This document shows, piece by piece, positions 1 to 10,965 of a DNA stretch of 64,000 nucleotides (positions are counted from its first letter, which is position 1; each line of letters begins with the position of its first letter). The stretch spans positions 93,574,292 to 93,638,291 of the forward strand of contig NC_061510.1 of assembly GCF_022539505.1 (NCBI RefSeq), given 5' to 3'. The stretch is from Lolium rigidum (Eukaryota; Streptophyta; Magnoliopsida; Poales; Poaceae). The notes beneath the pieces are model-generated. The model saw only the letters and a list, made by a program, of their open reading frames with translations, was not told where the DNA came from and ran no database searches. Both the position numbers and the translations under genes were made by a program.

Positions 1-51
1 GATAGCGACAACTACAAAAGGAAAAAAGAAAAAACATAGGGACAGGTTGGT

Positions 52-2829
52 CTACTTGACCTCCGTCCTGGCAGTGCTAGCGGATGCAGCAGGCTTCGGC
101 CCCAAGAAGGCGAGGATTTTCATCGAGTGAGGCTTTGCAGCCTTCACCAAAGTTTTCCACTTCCCCTTGTTCATCCCTTTGGGGCTACCAGCTTTCGCCC
201 AATCGACGTCCTGCTGGCTGTCGGCCACCAAGGCGATGGTTCCGTCGACTCCAACCTTCAAGTTTTCATACCGATAAACCAAGGAAGGATCTTCCTTACC
301 CAGGAAGCGCTGGACAAGCTCAGAGAAAATCTCAGGCTGTGTTTCCTTAGGAAAGAAGTGGGGAAAGAGTCGCTTAAACGCGACACGAGCATTGGAAATA
401 TTGGTGCGCGCCAGATCGCTGTGCAACTCGAGGATTGAAAGAGTGTCGAGAAGACGATCCTCGACCCCCTCGTGCAAGGTAAAATTTTCACCCATCCTTC
501 CTGCTGGAGCAACGAATGGGTTCATCAATATTTAGAGAAGCAAATCAAGATAAACACAAAGAAAGGTGAAGGAAAAAAACTTACTAATGAATCTCCGATT
601 ATGGGTGTCGAACCGATCTTCCATGGCGTTCTCGCGCTCGATCTGCTGAGCAATTTTGTCGCTCAAAGCGTGCTTAGCATTTTGAAGTCTCTAGCGGAGG
701 TCCCCAATAGTAGCGGCATCTTTTTCGGCTTTTTCGCGAGCCTTTTCGCTGAGCTCTAGCTTAGCCGCAAGAGCGTCAGCGCGTTCTTCGGCCCGGCGGA
801 GCGCCTCTGAAAAGATAGTCAAGGAGCAAAGACCAATAATCAAAAATCAGAAACAGGTGCTAGGCGACGAAACTGAGTTATCAAAGTTAAGGCAGGTTTT
901 ACCTCTCAAATCGTCGGCTTCATCATAGAACCCAATAAACTGGGTTCCAAGGTTGATGAGATGCTTCATCAGAGGATGTAAAGAGTACAAGTCAGGAAGC
1001 AAGTCCAGAAGAAGCAAAATTCGTCAAACGGTCAAAGATACCGGCGACAAGAGAAAAATAGACGAGCAATACAAAACAGCGAGTCAAAGAAAAAGAAGAC
1101 TTACATCGTCCAAAGAAGTAGTCGAGGAACCCCCGCAACAATCTCATGACTATCGCCAGCCCCAATCCTTGCTTTCTTCGGCGAGGGGGCTTGGGGGCTG
1201 GCCATAGGAGTCGACGTTTCCACGTTCTGTTGAGGGGGAGGTGAAGATTCCGCGGCAGTGCGGGGTTCTTCAGAAAGAACCATGGTATTGGACGTGCTCA
1301 TTGGAGCCGTACCATGAACTGCAGGTTCTTCCTTTTCTTCTCCCTCTTCGGAGCTGTCAATATAGAAAAATGAGCATTCCGAAGAAAAAGGAGTTAGATA
1401 AAACATGAAAATAAAGTGACTCATGAGCTAACGGCGCCAGCGTCATCATAGGGGTCAAAGGCACCCTCTTCTTCAGGCGAAGTTTCTTCGGCATCCGAGT
1501 CAGTAGGCTTGGAGGTGCGGAATCTTCGACATCATCTCTCTTCCTCTTGCGCCCAGGAGAAACGGCGAGAGGAGGAGAGATGGAGCGGCCAGAGTCAGAA
1601 TGTTTCGACTCAGTCTCTTTTTTGGAGGATGCCGTGGATTTTTGAGAACCCACAACTTCACTCTCAGGACGAGAGGTTTCTTGCGAGTCGTCGGTGACAA
1701 CGGCTCGCTCATGTACCTCTCCAGCTTCAGGGAGTGGGGGAAGAGAAAAGAGAATTGGGTGGTTCTGTGCAGCATTAAGTAAAAGCAGGAAAGTAAGAAC
1801 ACGAGAAAATGCAATAACAGTTGATAAACATAGACAAAGTTTAAACTAAAGGAGACACTTACATCGGGAAGAGCGTGGGAGGCGCTGTATGGCTCCACGC
1901 GGCAAGAGGATGGAACCTCGTGTTTCTTGATCAAGGAAGAAAAACGTCGGATGAGTTTCTCCAAGTGTTTCACAGATCCAGCAGGGGATCAGGCTCAACC
2001 CGCGGATCCTTGGACAAACCATCAACATCTTTCTCGCCAGAGTACATCCAAAGGGGTTTTTGCGAGCCTGCAGAGGCTGGACCCTGATCCTAAGGAAATA
2101 AGAAGTTATCTGAACACCCGAGAGTTCCTCGCCGTTGGTGTTCTGGAGCTGATGGATGCACTTCATCAAGGCATCAGTGGCCGCCTTTTCTTCGGCAGTG
2201 ACCTCTGCGTCCCAAGATCGGCGCCTGAGAATTTCTTCGGCGCCTTTGAAGGGAGAAATGCCATACTCCTGCGAGTTTTCGTACTCGTCCTCGATGTACA
2301 ACCATCTTTTGCGCCACCCTTGGATGTAATCGGGGAATTTGACGTCAAAATAGTCAACATCGGGTCGAACGCAGATGCAAACGCCGCCCACATTGTAGAC
2401 GATGTTGCGAGAATTGTTGCGCCGGAGGTAGAAAATGCGCTTCCATAGGCCCCAGTGAGGATGGGTGCCGAGGAAGCACTCGCAGAAAGTAACAAAAATA
2501 GAGATGTGGAGGATGGAGTTTGGGGTCAGCTGGTGTAGCTGGATCCCGTAGACGAAGAGAAGACCATGAAGGAATTCGTGCATAGGGGTGGAAAGGCCGT
2601 GAATGAGGTGGTCAATGAAAGTTACTCGGTATTCGATAGGAGGATGCGGGAAGCTTTCGTCGCCAGGAAAGATCAGCGAGTCCTGCTTCTTCAGTAGGCC
2701 AAGCTTCTTGAGCGTCCTCTGGTCCTGGTTGGAGATCTTGGATCGCTCCCATCCAGAGACCTCAGCCTTGTCCATCGGAGCGTTGGTTCCCGGAGCTATG
2801 TGCTTGGTCAGCTTCATGCGCGGCGACAT
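52..2829 (-). pseudogene. Spliced 'gypsy-type transposon' ORF of the element (frameshifted)
   Basis: The likely start is the ATG at 2829 (MSPRMKLTKHIAPGT). The N-terminal ~230 residues include a block around SFPHPPIEYRVTFIDHL and FLGTHPHWGLWKRIF, typical of the grass-specific 'transposase (putative) gypsy type' domain whose biochemical role is unknown. Near 2060 the family-like frame ends and continues in another frame (EKLIRRFSSLIKKHEVPSSC), suggesting a single-base loss. Downstream, coding-looking blocks are separated by introns with minus-strand donors at about 1862, 1104, 902 and 584. The last exon starts near 504 and ends at a stop at 52 (final residues STARTEVK). The C-terminal exon is well preserved. 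Exon borders are inferred by eye, and transcription is not shown. Confidence 0.55.
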
Positions 2830-2988
2830 GGGGGAGCGCTTTGGTGGAGCAGAGGAGCGAAAGAGAGCGAGGGCTTGAGGAACTAAGAGGAACAACAATG
2901 GAGGAAGCAGAGAGAGGAAGAAGATGTGCGGCGTGGCGAAGGGGAAAAAGGTAGAAGATGTGGTGGCTTTATAGCGAGGAGCCGATCC

Positions 2989-3503
2989 TGTCGAGGGTAC
3001 TCCTCGGCAATGCCCTCCGGTCAAGCTGACACGAGACATCGGTTCTTAGACAAGCGGGGAGAGCGATTTACCCAGGTTCGGGGCCCTCGATGAGGTAAAA
3101 CCCTTACGTCCTGCCTGTCTGATCTTGATTATGAAAGTATTGGGTTACAATGGGGTGCCGAATAGTTCGGCTGAGATCTCGTCGAGAGGCTAAGTGCTAT
3201 GGCGACCTAGCTCTAGACCTTTGGTGGCTAAGATTTCTAAGATTGATTCTGTCCCTCGGCAGCCCCTCTCCTGGCCTTTATATAGGAGGCCAGGTCTCAA
3301 GAGGTCTAACCGAGTACGACTCGTTTACAGTAGTTTTAAATCTAATCTTTCCTTATTCGGCCGCTTCTTTGTCTTTCCCGTCAAGGAATCTTCTGGTGCG
3401 CCATCCAACTGGCCCGTCTTGCCTCCAAGTGCCTTCATGGGCCTCCAACTAAACGATATGCGATAGAGAAATGTCGGTTACCCGAAGGGTAATGCCCACG
3501 TCA
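2989..3503 (-). repeat. 5' LTR of the minus-strand Gypsy element
   Basis: 515 bp, TG at 3503 and CA at 2989 on the minus strand. It contains a TATA-like 'tatataaagg' followed by conserved blocks (aagggttttacctcat, cccgaacctgggtaaat) that recur in the solo LTR at 57408-57963, which fixes orientation and ends. The spliced ORF starts about 160 bp past its inner end. Confidence 0.75.
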
Positions 3504-5194
3504 GATCCGTCGCGCCGTTGGATGAAAAGGAAATGCATCTTAAGCCTTATGCATGTCCACAAGGGTACAACGGTCTTTTCAACATGAAGTTACTGGACAT
3601 GAGTTATTGCGCGCGTGCCGGAAATTACGGACGACGTGTGCCCCCCACTTGCGTAACGTGTCAACGACGCAGAACTCTGGACCCACGTCTCAGTGCAGTG
3701 ACAGGAGCCGTGTTTTCCCGAGGAGATAACCGTGGCAATCGTCATCAATGACATCGTCAAAAGAGAAAACTTCGAGTGGCTTCATCCAAGATAGTGAGAA
3801 AGAAAATTCGAGTCATCTAAAAAAGAAACTTCGGGAGCCTATGACCAAATCCGAGGATTTGTTCATATGCTCGGGGGCTACTCTTATCAGAAGTATTGTT
3901 CATGCTTCTGATAAGATATTATGCCGAAAGTCAAAAAATAGAGTTGGTTACAGTAGCAAAGGTTGAGCCTACAGCCAAGTATAAATACTTGCATGTAGCC
4001 TCGGGGGCTACTCCCATCGGGAGCGCTGGTCGCGCACCCGATGAAAATAAAAAGAAAGAGAATAGAGGCAAGTCCACAAATATAGAAGGTATAAGAACTA
4101 CGAGTTGATCCTACACCAAAGTGCAAGCACTCGTCTGAAGCCTCGGGGGCTACTCCCATTGGGAGCGCTGGTCGCGCACCCGATAAAACCTGAGAAGAAG
4201 AAGGAAAAACCAGATTGCAGGATAAAAGATAAAGCGAGAAATCATTGTCGTACATCTTCGAGTTACATATAACTCGCCATATACTCCCATCCGGAGATCA
4301 AGATATTATCATCAACATCTCGAAGACTCGACAATATATCCCCAGAGCGTGTCCGTCGCGATGAAAATTCTGGATGCCGTAATATTTTGTGAAGGTAAGT
4401 CCCTAGGATCCGTCCTGTGAGGTGTGGTATCACACCCGAATGTGCTCTACTACTTTATCCGTGTCAACAGACGCGAAGAAAAATCCTACCGGACGCATTA
4501 GGTACTCGATAAAATATGACTGGAATTCGGTTCATGGTAAGACCTTAAGCAGCACATATCGAATTACGCCAGTATACCGAGGTCAAGTCCAGGGACTTGA
4601 CCTTGAAGTAGGTTTTTACGGGTTTGCCACAAGAGCAGTTAACTGGTACATGATCCGTCAGATGGACCAGCCCATCTACAATTATCCCTGCGCAAAATAT
4701 AAATATTTTAGAGAAAATGTGTGGCGACTCGAAGAGATTATGAATTAACTTTACGATGGAGATTTTACTCGATTCTACGATTCAAGCAAAATCTCGGGAC
4801 TACTGACATAGGCATCCCGAATGGGTCTGCCGAAGAAGGTACCCGGGGATTACTGAAGGCCCATGACCCGAAGATTACAAAGTCCGGAAGCCCAATAAAG
4901 CATCGATATGAAAGATGGAGATATATTAGGAATAAGGAGATTTGTAATTGTACGAGACGAACTCAAAGAGTCTCTCGCTATTTTGTAACTTGTACGATAC
5001 GAAAGCCTCGGTTCCACCTCCTATATAAGGGGGATCCGAGGAAGAAAGAAAGGATCGAATCATTGTCAACACAAACCCTAGTTTTTAGCAGTCGAGCACC
5101 TTTTCGGCTGAAACCTTCGAGACCTACTTGCCCTCTACTTTCCGTGAAAGCCTAGTCTACAACTTGTAGGCATTGACAAGTTAATCCCTTGTCA
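3504..5194 (+). mobile_element. 3' end of a plus-strand Gypsy element
   Basis: A 3' LTR (4804-5194) is preceded by a noncoding internal 3' region holding three copies of the 12-mer ctcgggggctac (3870, 4000, 4142), each followed by a 'tcccat..gggagcgctgg' block. The polypurine-like run 'tctcgggactac' directly abuts the LTR. The 5' LTR, gag and pol are missing; the sequence is interrupted at 3503/3504 by the opposite-strand Gypsy element. The short ORFs here do not resemble a protein family. Confidence 0.65.
4804..5194 (+). repeat. 3' LTR, family starting TGACATAGGCATCCC
   Basis: 391 bp, TGACATAGG...CCTTGTCA, with a TATA-like 'ctatataaggggg' near 5020. It is the same family as the solo LTR at 44186-44570, whose duplication-bounded ends confirm the TGACA..TTGTCA termini. 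Confidence 0.75.
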
Positions 5195-6021
5195 CCAAGG
5201 GCTGAAAAATAGAAATACCTAAGATATTTTTGTGGGTCTTAGATATGTTTATCATAATACATATACATTATGTACTATATGCGTAATTGTCAAAAAATTA
5301 TTCAGGGTGTAACTTATGAAAATAATATGGCTCAAATTTAGTGCAAAGCAAGTTTAATTGATGATGTGCATACAATTGTTTAATAAAATCATACCAACTA
5401 ACATTCTGATAACTTCTATGTGGTTAACTATGATAAATATACACTAGTAAATACATCATGATGCAAAACAATATTATTACAAGCTATAAAATTTTAGTAT
5501 AAATTGTAAATATTTTAATCCAATTAGAGTCAAAAACAGTCCTCGACTAAACATGCCGTCCCTAATATAAGAAATGCAAAATCCAATCTCAATAATTGAT
5601 TTGCAGTATGTAACATAAGGAGCTAACATGTAACTACAATGCTATAATATGATCTTCCTAGAGGTCTGAACATATGGACCATTGGTCACTTTTCCTTCAC
5701 ATGGACCAGCTTGTTACAATGAGCACGAATAACAATGTAATACTAAAATTCGTTTTCATTTAACATTCACACATGATGAATATCACAAGGATCACATGTG
5801 GTAACCAAAGATCTCGAATAGTTGTTGAGAACTCTTAAACGTGAAACTTGCCCAACAACTCATGGTGGACCTTGGGGTGATCTTCGACCTTTATAAACTC
5901 GTTTGAGGCTGGTCCACATGTCGGAAACTCTCAAACTCTCAAACGATGCTAGCCCGTTAAAACACCATTTTTTTTAAAAAAAAGTGAATATTTATCGTCT
6001 AGACATTAATCGTGCTTGAGG
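5195..6021. other. AT-rich stretch, no gene seen
   Basis: No coding potential recognised. The part 5290-5540 resembles 8660-8890 in the same direction, sharing blocks such as ggttaacta, actagtaaat, tttagtataaatt and agagtcaaaa. The two copies may be parts of one old repeat family. Confidence 0.4.
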
Positions 6022-6215
6022 CACTATGAAACCAATCAAGGTGCCGATGGACGCCATGCCGTTGGCACAACTAGAATTGCCGTCGGCATAGCCCTATGCC
6101 GACGGCCGTTGTCGGCACCTCGCCGTCGGCACAATATAGCCTCGACACATGCCCATTTGCCATCAGCATAGCATCTTGTGCTGATGGAAAAGCCTCCGGC
6201 ATAGAACTAACGTCC
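6022..6215 (+). mobile_element. CACTA transposon terminus with subterminal repeats
   Basis: Starts CACTATGAAACC at 6022 and is followed by repeated short motifs in both orientations (gccgtcggcata, tatgccgacggc, gtcggcac), the usual look of a grass CACTA subterminal region. No matching opposite end or transposase was found nearby, so this is a remnant. It ends about 90 bp from the stop of the B3-domain ORF. Confidence 0.55.
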
Positions 6216-6305
6216 ATTTCACAATTCTGGTTGGAATTTTGAAAAAAAAAATCAAAGTGTTTTTTTTTTTAAAAATCATTTTTTAAATCTCTCACATGGA
6301 TTATT

Positions 6306-6715
6306 TTAACTCTTGTCGAACACCTTGACGATCATCTCGCCGTCGCCTTCGTAGAAGAAGGTGAATAGGCATCCGGCCTCGAGCTTGTGGGCGCGGGTGA
6401 ACTTGTCCCACCCGGTGTGTACGTACATCTTGACCTGCCCGTCGAACAAGACCTCGATAGGCCACCTGCAGAAGCCGCATCTGGCCTCCCGCAGCTGCAA
6501 TTCGGTCGGCTTGGCACCGTTGGCGAACTCTGCAAACTTGTCCGGCAGCCGCTTGATGCCGAGGGTGTCCTCTTCGACTCGAAGGATGAAACTGAAGCAC
6601 CTCGCCTCCTCCGAAGTCGACGACGACGCAGACAACAATGAGCGGAGGGGTGATACTGGTCCAACACGGCGGCCCAGCCGCGGCCACCGCCTTGCCGGCC
6701 ACCTGGACCAGCCAT
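6306..6715 (-). pseudogene. B3 DNA-binding-domain protein, short, frameshifted
   Basis: From 6638 to 6306 the minus strand encodes ~110 residues with the features of one plant B3 domain (a sequence-specific DNA-binding fold of ABI3/VP1, REM and ARF factors): FSFILRVEEDTLGIKRLP near the start, a central region ending in MYVHTGWDKFTRAHKLEAG, and a terminal FFYEGDGEMIVKVFD. The B3 frame has no ATG. An ATG with a reasonable context lies at 6715 (MAGPGGRQGGGRGW) in a neighbouring frame, so a one-base shift near 6640 separates start and domain. Either this is a pseudogene, or there is a base error. Upstream on the minus strand there is a TATA-like box at 6828-6821 and, at 7228, a Tourist-type terminus. 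It may have been a nuclear regulator; being short and broken, it is probably a captured copy. Confidence 0.55.
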
Positions 6716-6820
6716 GGATTCCCTCGCGGGCTTGTGGGGAGTGGTGCTACGGTTGAGGTTGTGCGGCGGCTAGGGTTTTTGTGGAGGAGATGAGATGAGG
6801 CACCCGAGCGCGCCCCCCTC

Positions 6821-6828
6821 TTTATTTA
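6821..6828 (-). promoter_or_regulatory. TATA-like box upstream of the B3 ORF
   Basis: Minus-strand TAAATAAA, about 105 bp before the ATG at 6715, in a C-rich context followed by 'aaaaaccctagccgcc', a common grass 5' leader sequence. Position only; no expression evidence. Confidence 0.35.
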
Positions 6829-7213
6829 CGCCGGAGGCAGTCGAGGGGCGTGGTACGCGTGGCATCGACATTAACTTCGTTGGTAGAGGTGGTCGGCGGC
6901 CGCTCGGCTGGCGAGGCATTGCCATTAACGTGGCGCAGACTGCTGAAGCGACGCCGCCTCGCCAGTACTCGCGCCTGAGAAGACACATCGACATAGGTCG
7001 CTGACAGGCGGGCCCGAAGAAATGTCCGCTTAGACACGAGCGGTCATGCAGCGCGACCGCGCGGTGTCTGACACATCCAAGGCGCATATCTGGGTCGCGT
7101 TTGCGTCTCTGCGGACAGTCCGGTCACTATGTGTCGGGGAGTTGGGCCTGGGTGTACTCGCATTTTTCGATCGTGTGGCCACAAACGATCGCTCCGCGTT
7201 CTTTTGTGTCGTC

Positions 7214-7231
7214 ACGTTGGAGATGGCCTAA
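7214..7231 (-). repeat. Tourist/Harbinger-type terminus with TAA target copy
   Basis: On the minus strand the sequence begins GGCCATCTCCAACGTG directly after a TAA (7229-7231). It matches the TIRs of the elements at 29242 (GGGCATCTCCAAC) and 62126 (GAGCATCTCCAG). The partner end beyond the B3 ORF was not found. Confidence 0.4.
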
Positions 7232-10200
7232 CAATCCTGTCCGAAAGTGGTGAAAAGTTGAGAGAGCATGTAGGGTGGTTCAATGTGCATGTAGCACTCA
7301 TGTGTGGGGCATGGCCAAGGTTTGCAGGAAGAAGGATTGGGGGACAGGGGACGCAGCACCACCTGAACTAGCATCAGCACGAGGAGCTCGGCTACCTTCG
7401 CCGTGGCGGTGAAAGCTAGGCGATGATTGCTTGGTGACTTTGTGAGGAGCAACCCCACGCGTACATCCAGCCATTGCCCATGCAGGATCGCAGTTGCGAG
7501 GCGCCCAGAACGGATGCAAGCAGGCAATATATAGGAAGCGGACACGTACGCCCATGCATGCACGGCGTAGTACGTACACACATTTTTTTTGCAGGTAGTA
7601 CGTACACACATTGGCGAGGATAACACAAGCTAGCCTAGATCAGAAGGGGCTGGGCACCTAGGATGGCAAAGCGCGCGCGCGAGCAACTAGACAAAACAGC
7701 ACAGCGATGCAATGAGGGGCCGGCCGGAGCGTCACGGCGTTCCATGCAGGAAAAGATGCAGTACATCCCAATGAGATATGGTCGGTCGTGTACCACACTG
7801 TGCCATCACACTCGTACGCACCATGCGTACCTAGCAGCCTCGGTAAGGTTGGTCATGGTCACCCGGACCCCTGCTACTTCCAAATCTCCTAGATCACGGG
7901 CAGTTCCTTTTTACAACCGATGCTGCAGAATGTGCTCGCATGATGCTTGTACTCTGCCCGTATGGCGCACTAAAAGTTCACCCACTTACAACTTTCAACG
8001 TACAAAGGAAGAAAAAAGGCTACTAACCCCTACTTCATTGATTAGTCGAGACACTATTGTTACATGTTTCAAGATAAATAAAATTCTCATTTTGTTGGAC
8101 TTTCGTATATGACACTATTGTTACATGTTTCAAGATAAACGCCTACTTTCATTTCGTTGGACTTCTTTCCGGAGAAGGTTCACACTTCACACCACGTATC
8201 TGATCGGCAATGGTGAGTTTAATTTCGTACATGACCTTTTATTCCACATACGACGAACACTCGCATACGCTAGATTACAAAAAAAAAATACATTGCAGAA
8301 GAGCATATAATATAAATTAAACTACATCCATCCAAACATATAACAATCCACGTTATTTTAAGTTTATTAGTGATTAATATAAGCGAAGATATGTCAATTA
8401 CATGTTTGGAACATGGACATGTTGCAAAACTGTTACTGCACATTTGATCAAGAATAAAGAAGCAATAAAGAATCATGCCAAGAATTTTTACGTATACCCT
8501 AGAAGTTTCGGTAAATGTGGTTACCTAGTCATAGTATAGTAGACATTGCTATTATTATATTTGATAGGATTAGATATAGTTACCATGAACGCCCATGCGT
8601 TACATAGTTAATGCAATATTTAAATAAGTATCCAAGAGGGAGTTATATATTTTATAAAAGACGATTCTGACTTAGTGCAAAGCATGCTTATTTGAGGATC
8701 TACTTTGCAACTGTATAATAGAGAACGTAGTTAGGAACTAATATTTAGAAAAACTGCTATGCGGTTAACTATGCCAAATATATACTAGTAAATTATACTG
8801 GTAAATATTGTATCAAGCAAAGAAACAGTTTTTATGAATTATAAAAGTTTAGTATAAATTCACATAGAGTCAAAATTTCAGTGGCAATATAAACCGAGGG
8901 AGAAAGTACCTAATGAGAACCAGGTTTCAATGAAAATATAGAAATTAGAAGAGGTGCGCTCTATATCAACTATTCCTTGCGATGAAGCGCCAGTTTTCCG
9001 ATGCTTCAACAAACTAGAAAATGTGTACTAGTAAAAATTGTTTGAGGCATGCTTCACTGCACCATCTAGAAACTTAGAAAAGGGTATTTTCGTCCAAGAT
9101 AGTTTAATTGAATTTAGTTAAGTATTAGCCAGCTAAATTGGAGGTTAGATATGTTTGTACACACCCAGGAACCTAAGGAACTGTATAAATCTACTGAGTT
9201 GTTTACTCCCGTTAATTTCTCCATTAATATAGCCTTCCAAATTACTCCATTATTTCAGCCATGGCTCAAAGTCTGATATCATGTGCTGCTTGCAACGAGT
9301 ATCAAAGGGTGATCTTGATCCTTCCTGGTCGCGCTGATTGATGCGCCGTTCAGCTCTCACCTCTCACAACCTCTCCACACCACTTGACTGGCCTGCACTA
9401 CTATGGCGCTTCGGGTGCTTGTTGTGCTTGCTCTAGCCACCGGTGTTGCTCGTTTGACAGTCTCACGATGCTACCTAGCTGACCCTCAATATTGCTTAAG
9501 TGCCTCCTCCCCTTGATAGTGTGCGAGTGTGCGTTGCCACTTGTGCCAGCCCCCACCGTCGAGGAGCGCTGCCACTCGCCGCCAAAGAGTGACGAGGACT
9601 ACCATGAGCGCTAGACGATGAGGACGGCGCAAACAAGAGCTGGTGAGTACGGGGCCACCATGACTAACCAGATACATACGATGCATAACGATCCTAATGA
9701 GCTATACGGGTTTTATTAAGGCTAAACTCTCACTTAATAATTATCTATTAACCATCAAGCCCTCTAATATGAAGGGGTACAGAGCGATTTGGACCATCGA
9801 TGTGTTCAAGTATGAGGGAGGGGGTGCACTGAAGCAAAAGTGAAATTGTTTTTCTATGCTTGTTCATGTCTTTGTTCTATGTTCGATGATACTTTTGGTA
9901 CATAATGTATATTTAAATTTCAATGTTTTATACATTTTAAAAGTTATTATATTATATGTTGTTGAGTATTCAAAAGTTTGAATTATATTAATGCTAAATT
10001 AGAGTTGGTATAGAAATTATATGCATTTACTTATGAGAAATAGAGAATGTTTTCTTAGAGAATGCAGTTTGGAGAATTAAAAAAATGGTAGCCTTGTGTA
10101 CTTATTAACAGTCTAAATACAATCTTCGAGTTTCATCCATTTCCTTGCATTATCTGTGCAGTGCCGCCACATGCAAATTATAAGACGTCAGACATCAGAC

Positions 10201-10965
10201 GTCACATAAAAATTGTCCACTAGTCAAAACAGTGCAAGCCAACATCTGGAAATGGTGGCAACTCCGAGCTGATCATTTTGGGATCCCTGCGTTCGCCTTG
10301 AGGAGGATTAGAGGAAGTGTGACACGAGTGAACCCACCACATTTCACTTTCCCTGGCACATACCAGAGGCCAGACAGTGGTCTCACCTGCCTGCTTTGCC
10401 TCGTCCTTTGCCTTCACGGAGGGCACTAGTTTCAGTTGGACATGTCCTTGGAGCAAACGAGAGAGGGCTCCATGACACACTTCTTGAGTTCATCTCGAAT
10501 CAATTGAAAGGCTCCACTAGAAAGTATTACTACTAGAGCTCTAGTTTGGAAAGGATAAGTAGTGCACTGTTAGCATAGTAGCGTGCCGTTCACCGATGCT
10601 ACGGATATGCAATGAGAACGATTCCTTTTAACCTGATGTATCTAAAAGTCTTCAAGCTTTGATTGCAGAAATGGAATAACCTGGTGGGTGGAAGCACTAG
10701 TGGTGTCCAATATGAAATTGCGACGTGCGTTAGAACCAGTGTCCCTATCTTAGCCGCTGGCGCTCCCCACGGCCAAATCCGCCACTAACGCTGGATTGGA
10801 CGAAAGTTTCGATCGGGGAGCGTTGAAGTTTCAGCCGTCTCCCCGGTAGACACCCAGTGTTCGGCATTTTTCAGAAAAAAAAAACGTCCCTGGCTGCCAA
10901 ATTTCCAGCATAATTCGGCGAATTTGACCAGTTTTGCCAACATTTGGCTTATTTTTTCAAATAAA
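7232..10965. other. Unrecognised intergenic DNA
   Basis: No gene recognised. It holds a 61-bp direct duplication (8050 and 8111, sharing gacactattgttacatgttt), the second copy of the AT-rich repeat (8660-8890), and a C-rich stretch at 9300-9700 with only short ORFs. 10740-10960 is transposon-like (gccgctggcgctccccac...) but not assignable. Confidence 0.4.
8048..8172 (+). repeat. Two-copy tandem duplication, ~61 bp unit
   Basis: The block gacactattgttacatgttt plus 'caagataaa' occurs at 8050 and again at 8111, and both copies run on into 'tttcgttggactt' or 'tttgttggacttt'. No coding meaning is apparent. Confidence 0.7.

Larger units (their letters stand above)
1..3503 (-). mobile_element. Ty3/Gypsy LTR retrotransposon, 5' part, cut by the window edge
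   Basis: Read on the minus strand, this element starts with a 5' LTR (3503 down to 2989), then an ORF of the 'putative gypsy type transposon' kind (2829 down to 52), and continues past base 1. Its LTR is related to those at 16345-16819 and 57408-57963: all start TGAYGTGGGCAT and end in a 'gcattgccgag' stretch. It sits against, and probably inserted into, the Gypsy fragment that begins at 3504. The base run after 3503 (gatcc) would be its target duplication, but the other end is outside the window. No RT or integrase is visible here; it would lie below base 1 if present. Confidence 0.75.
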
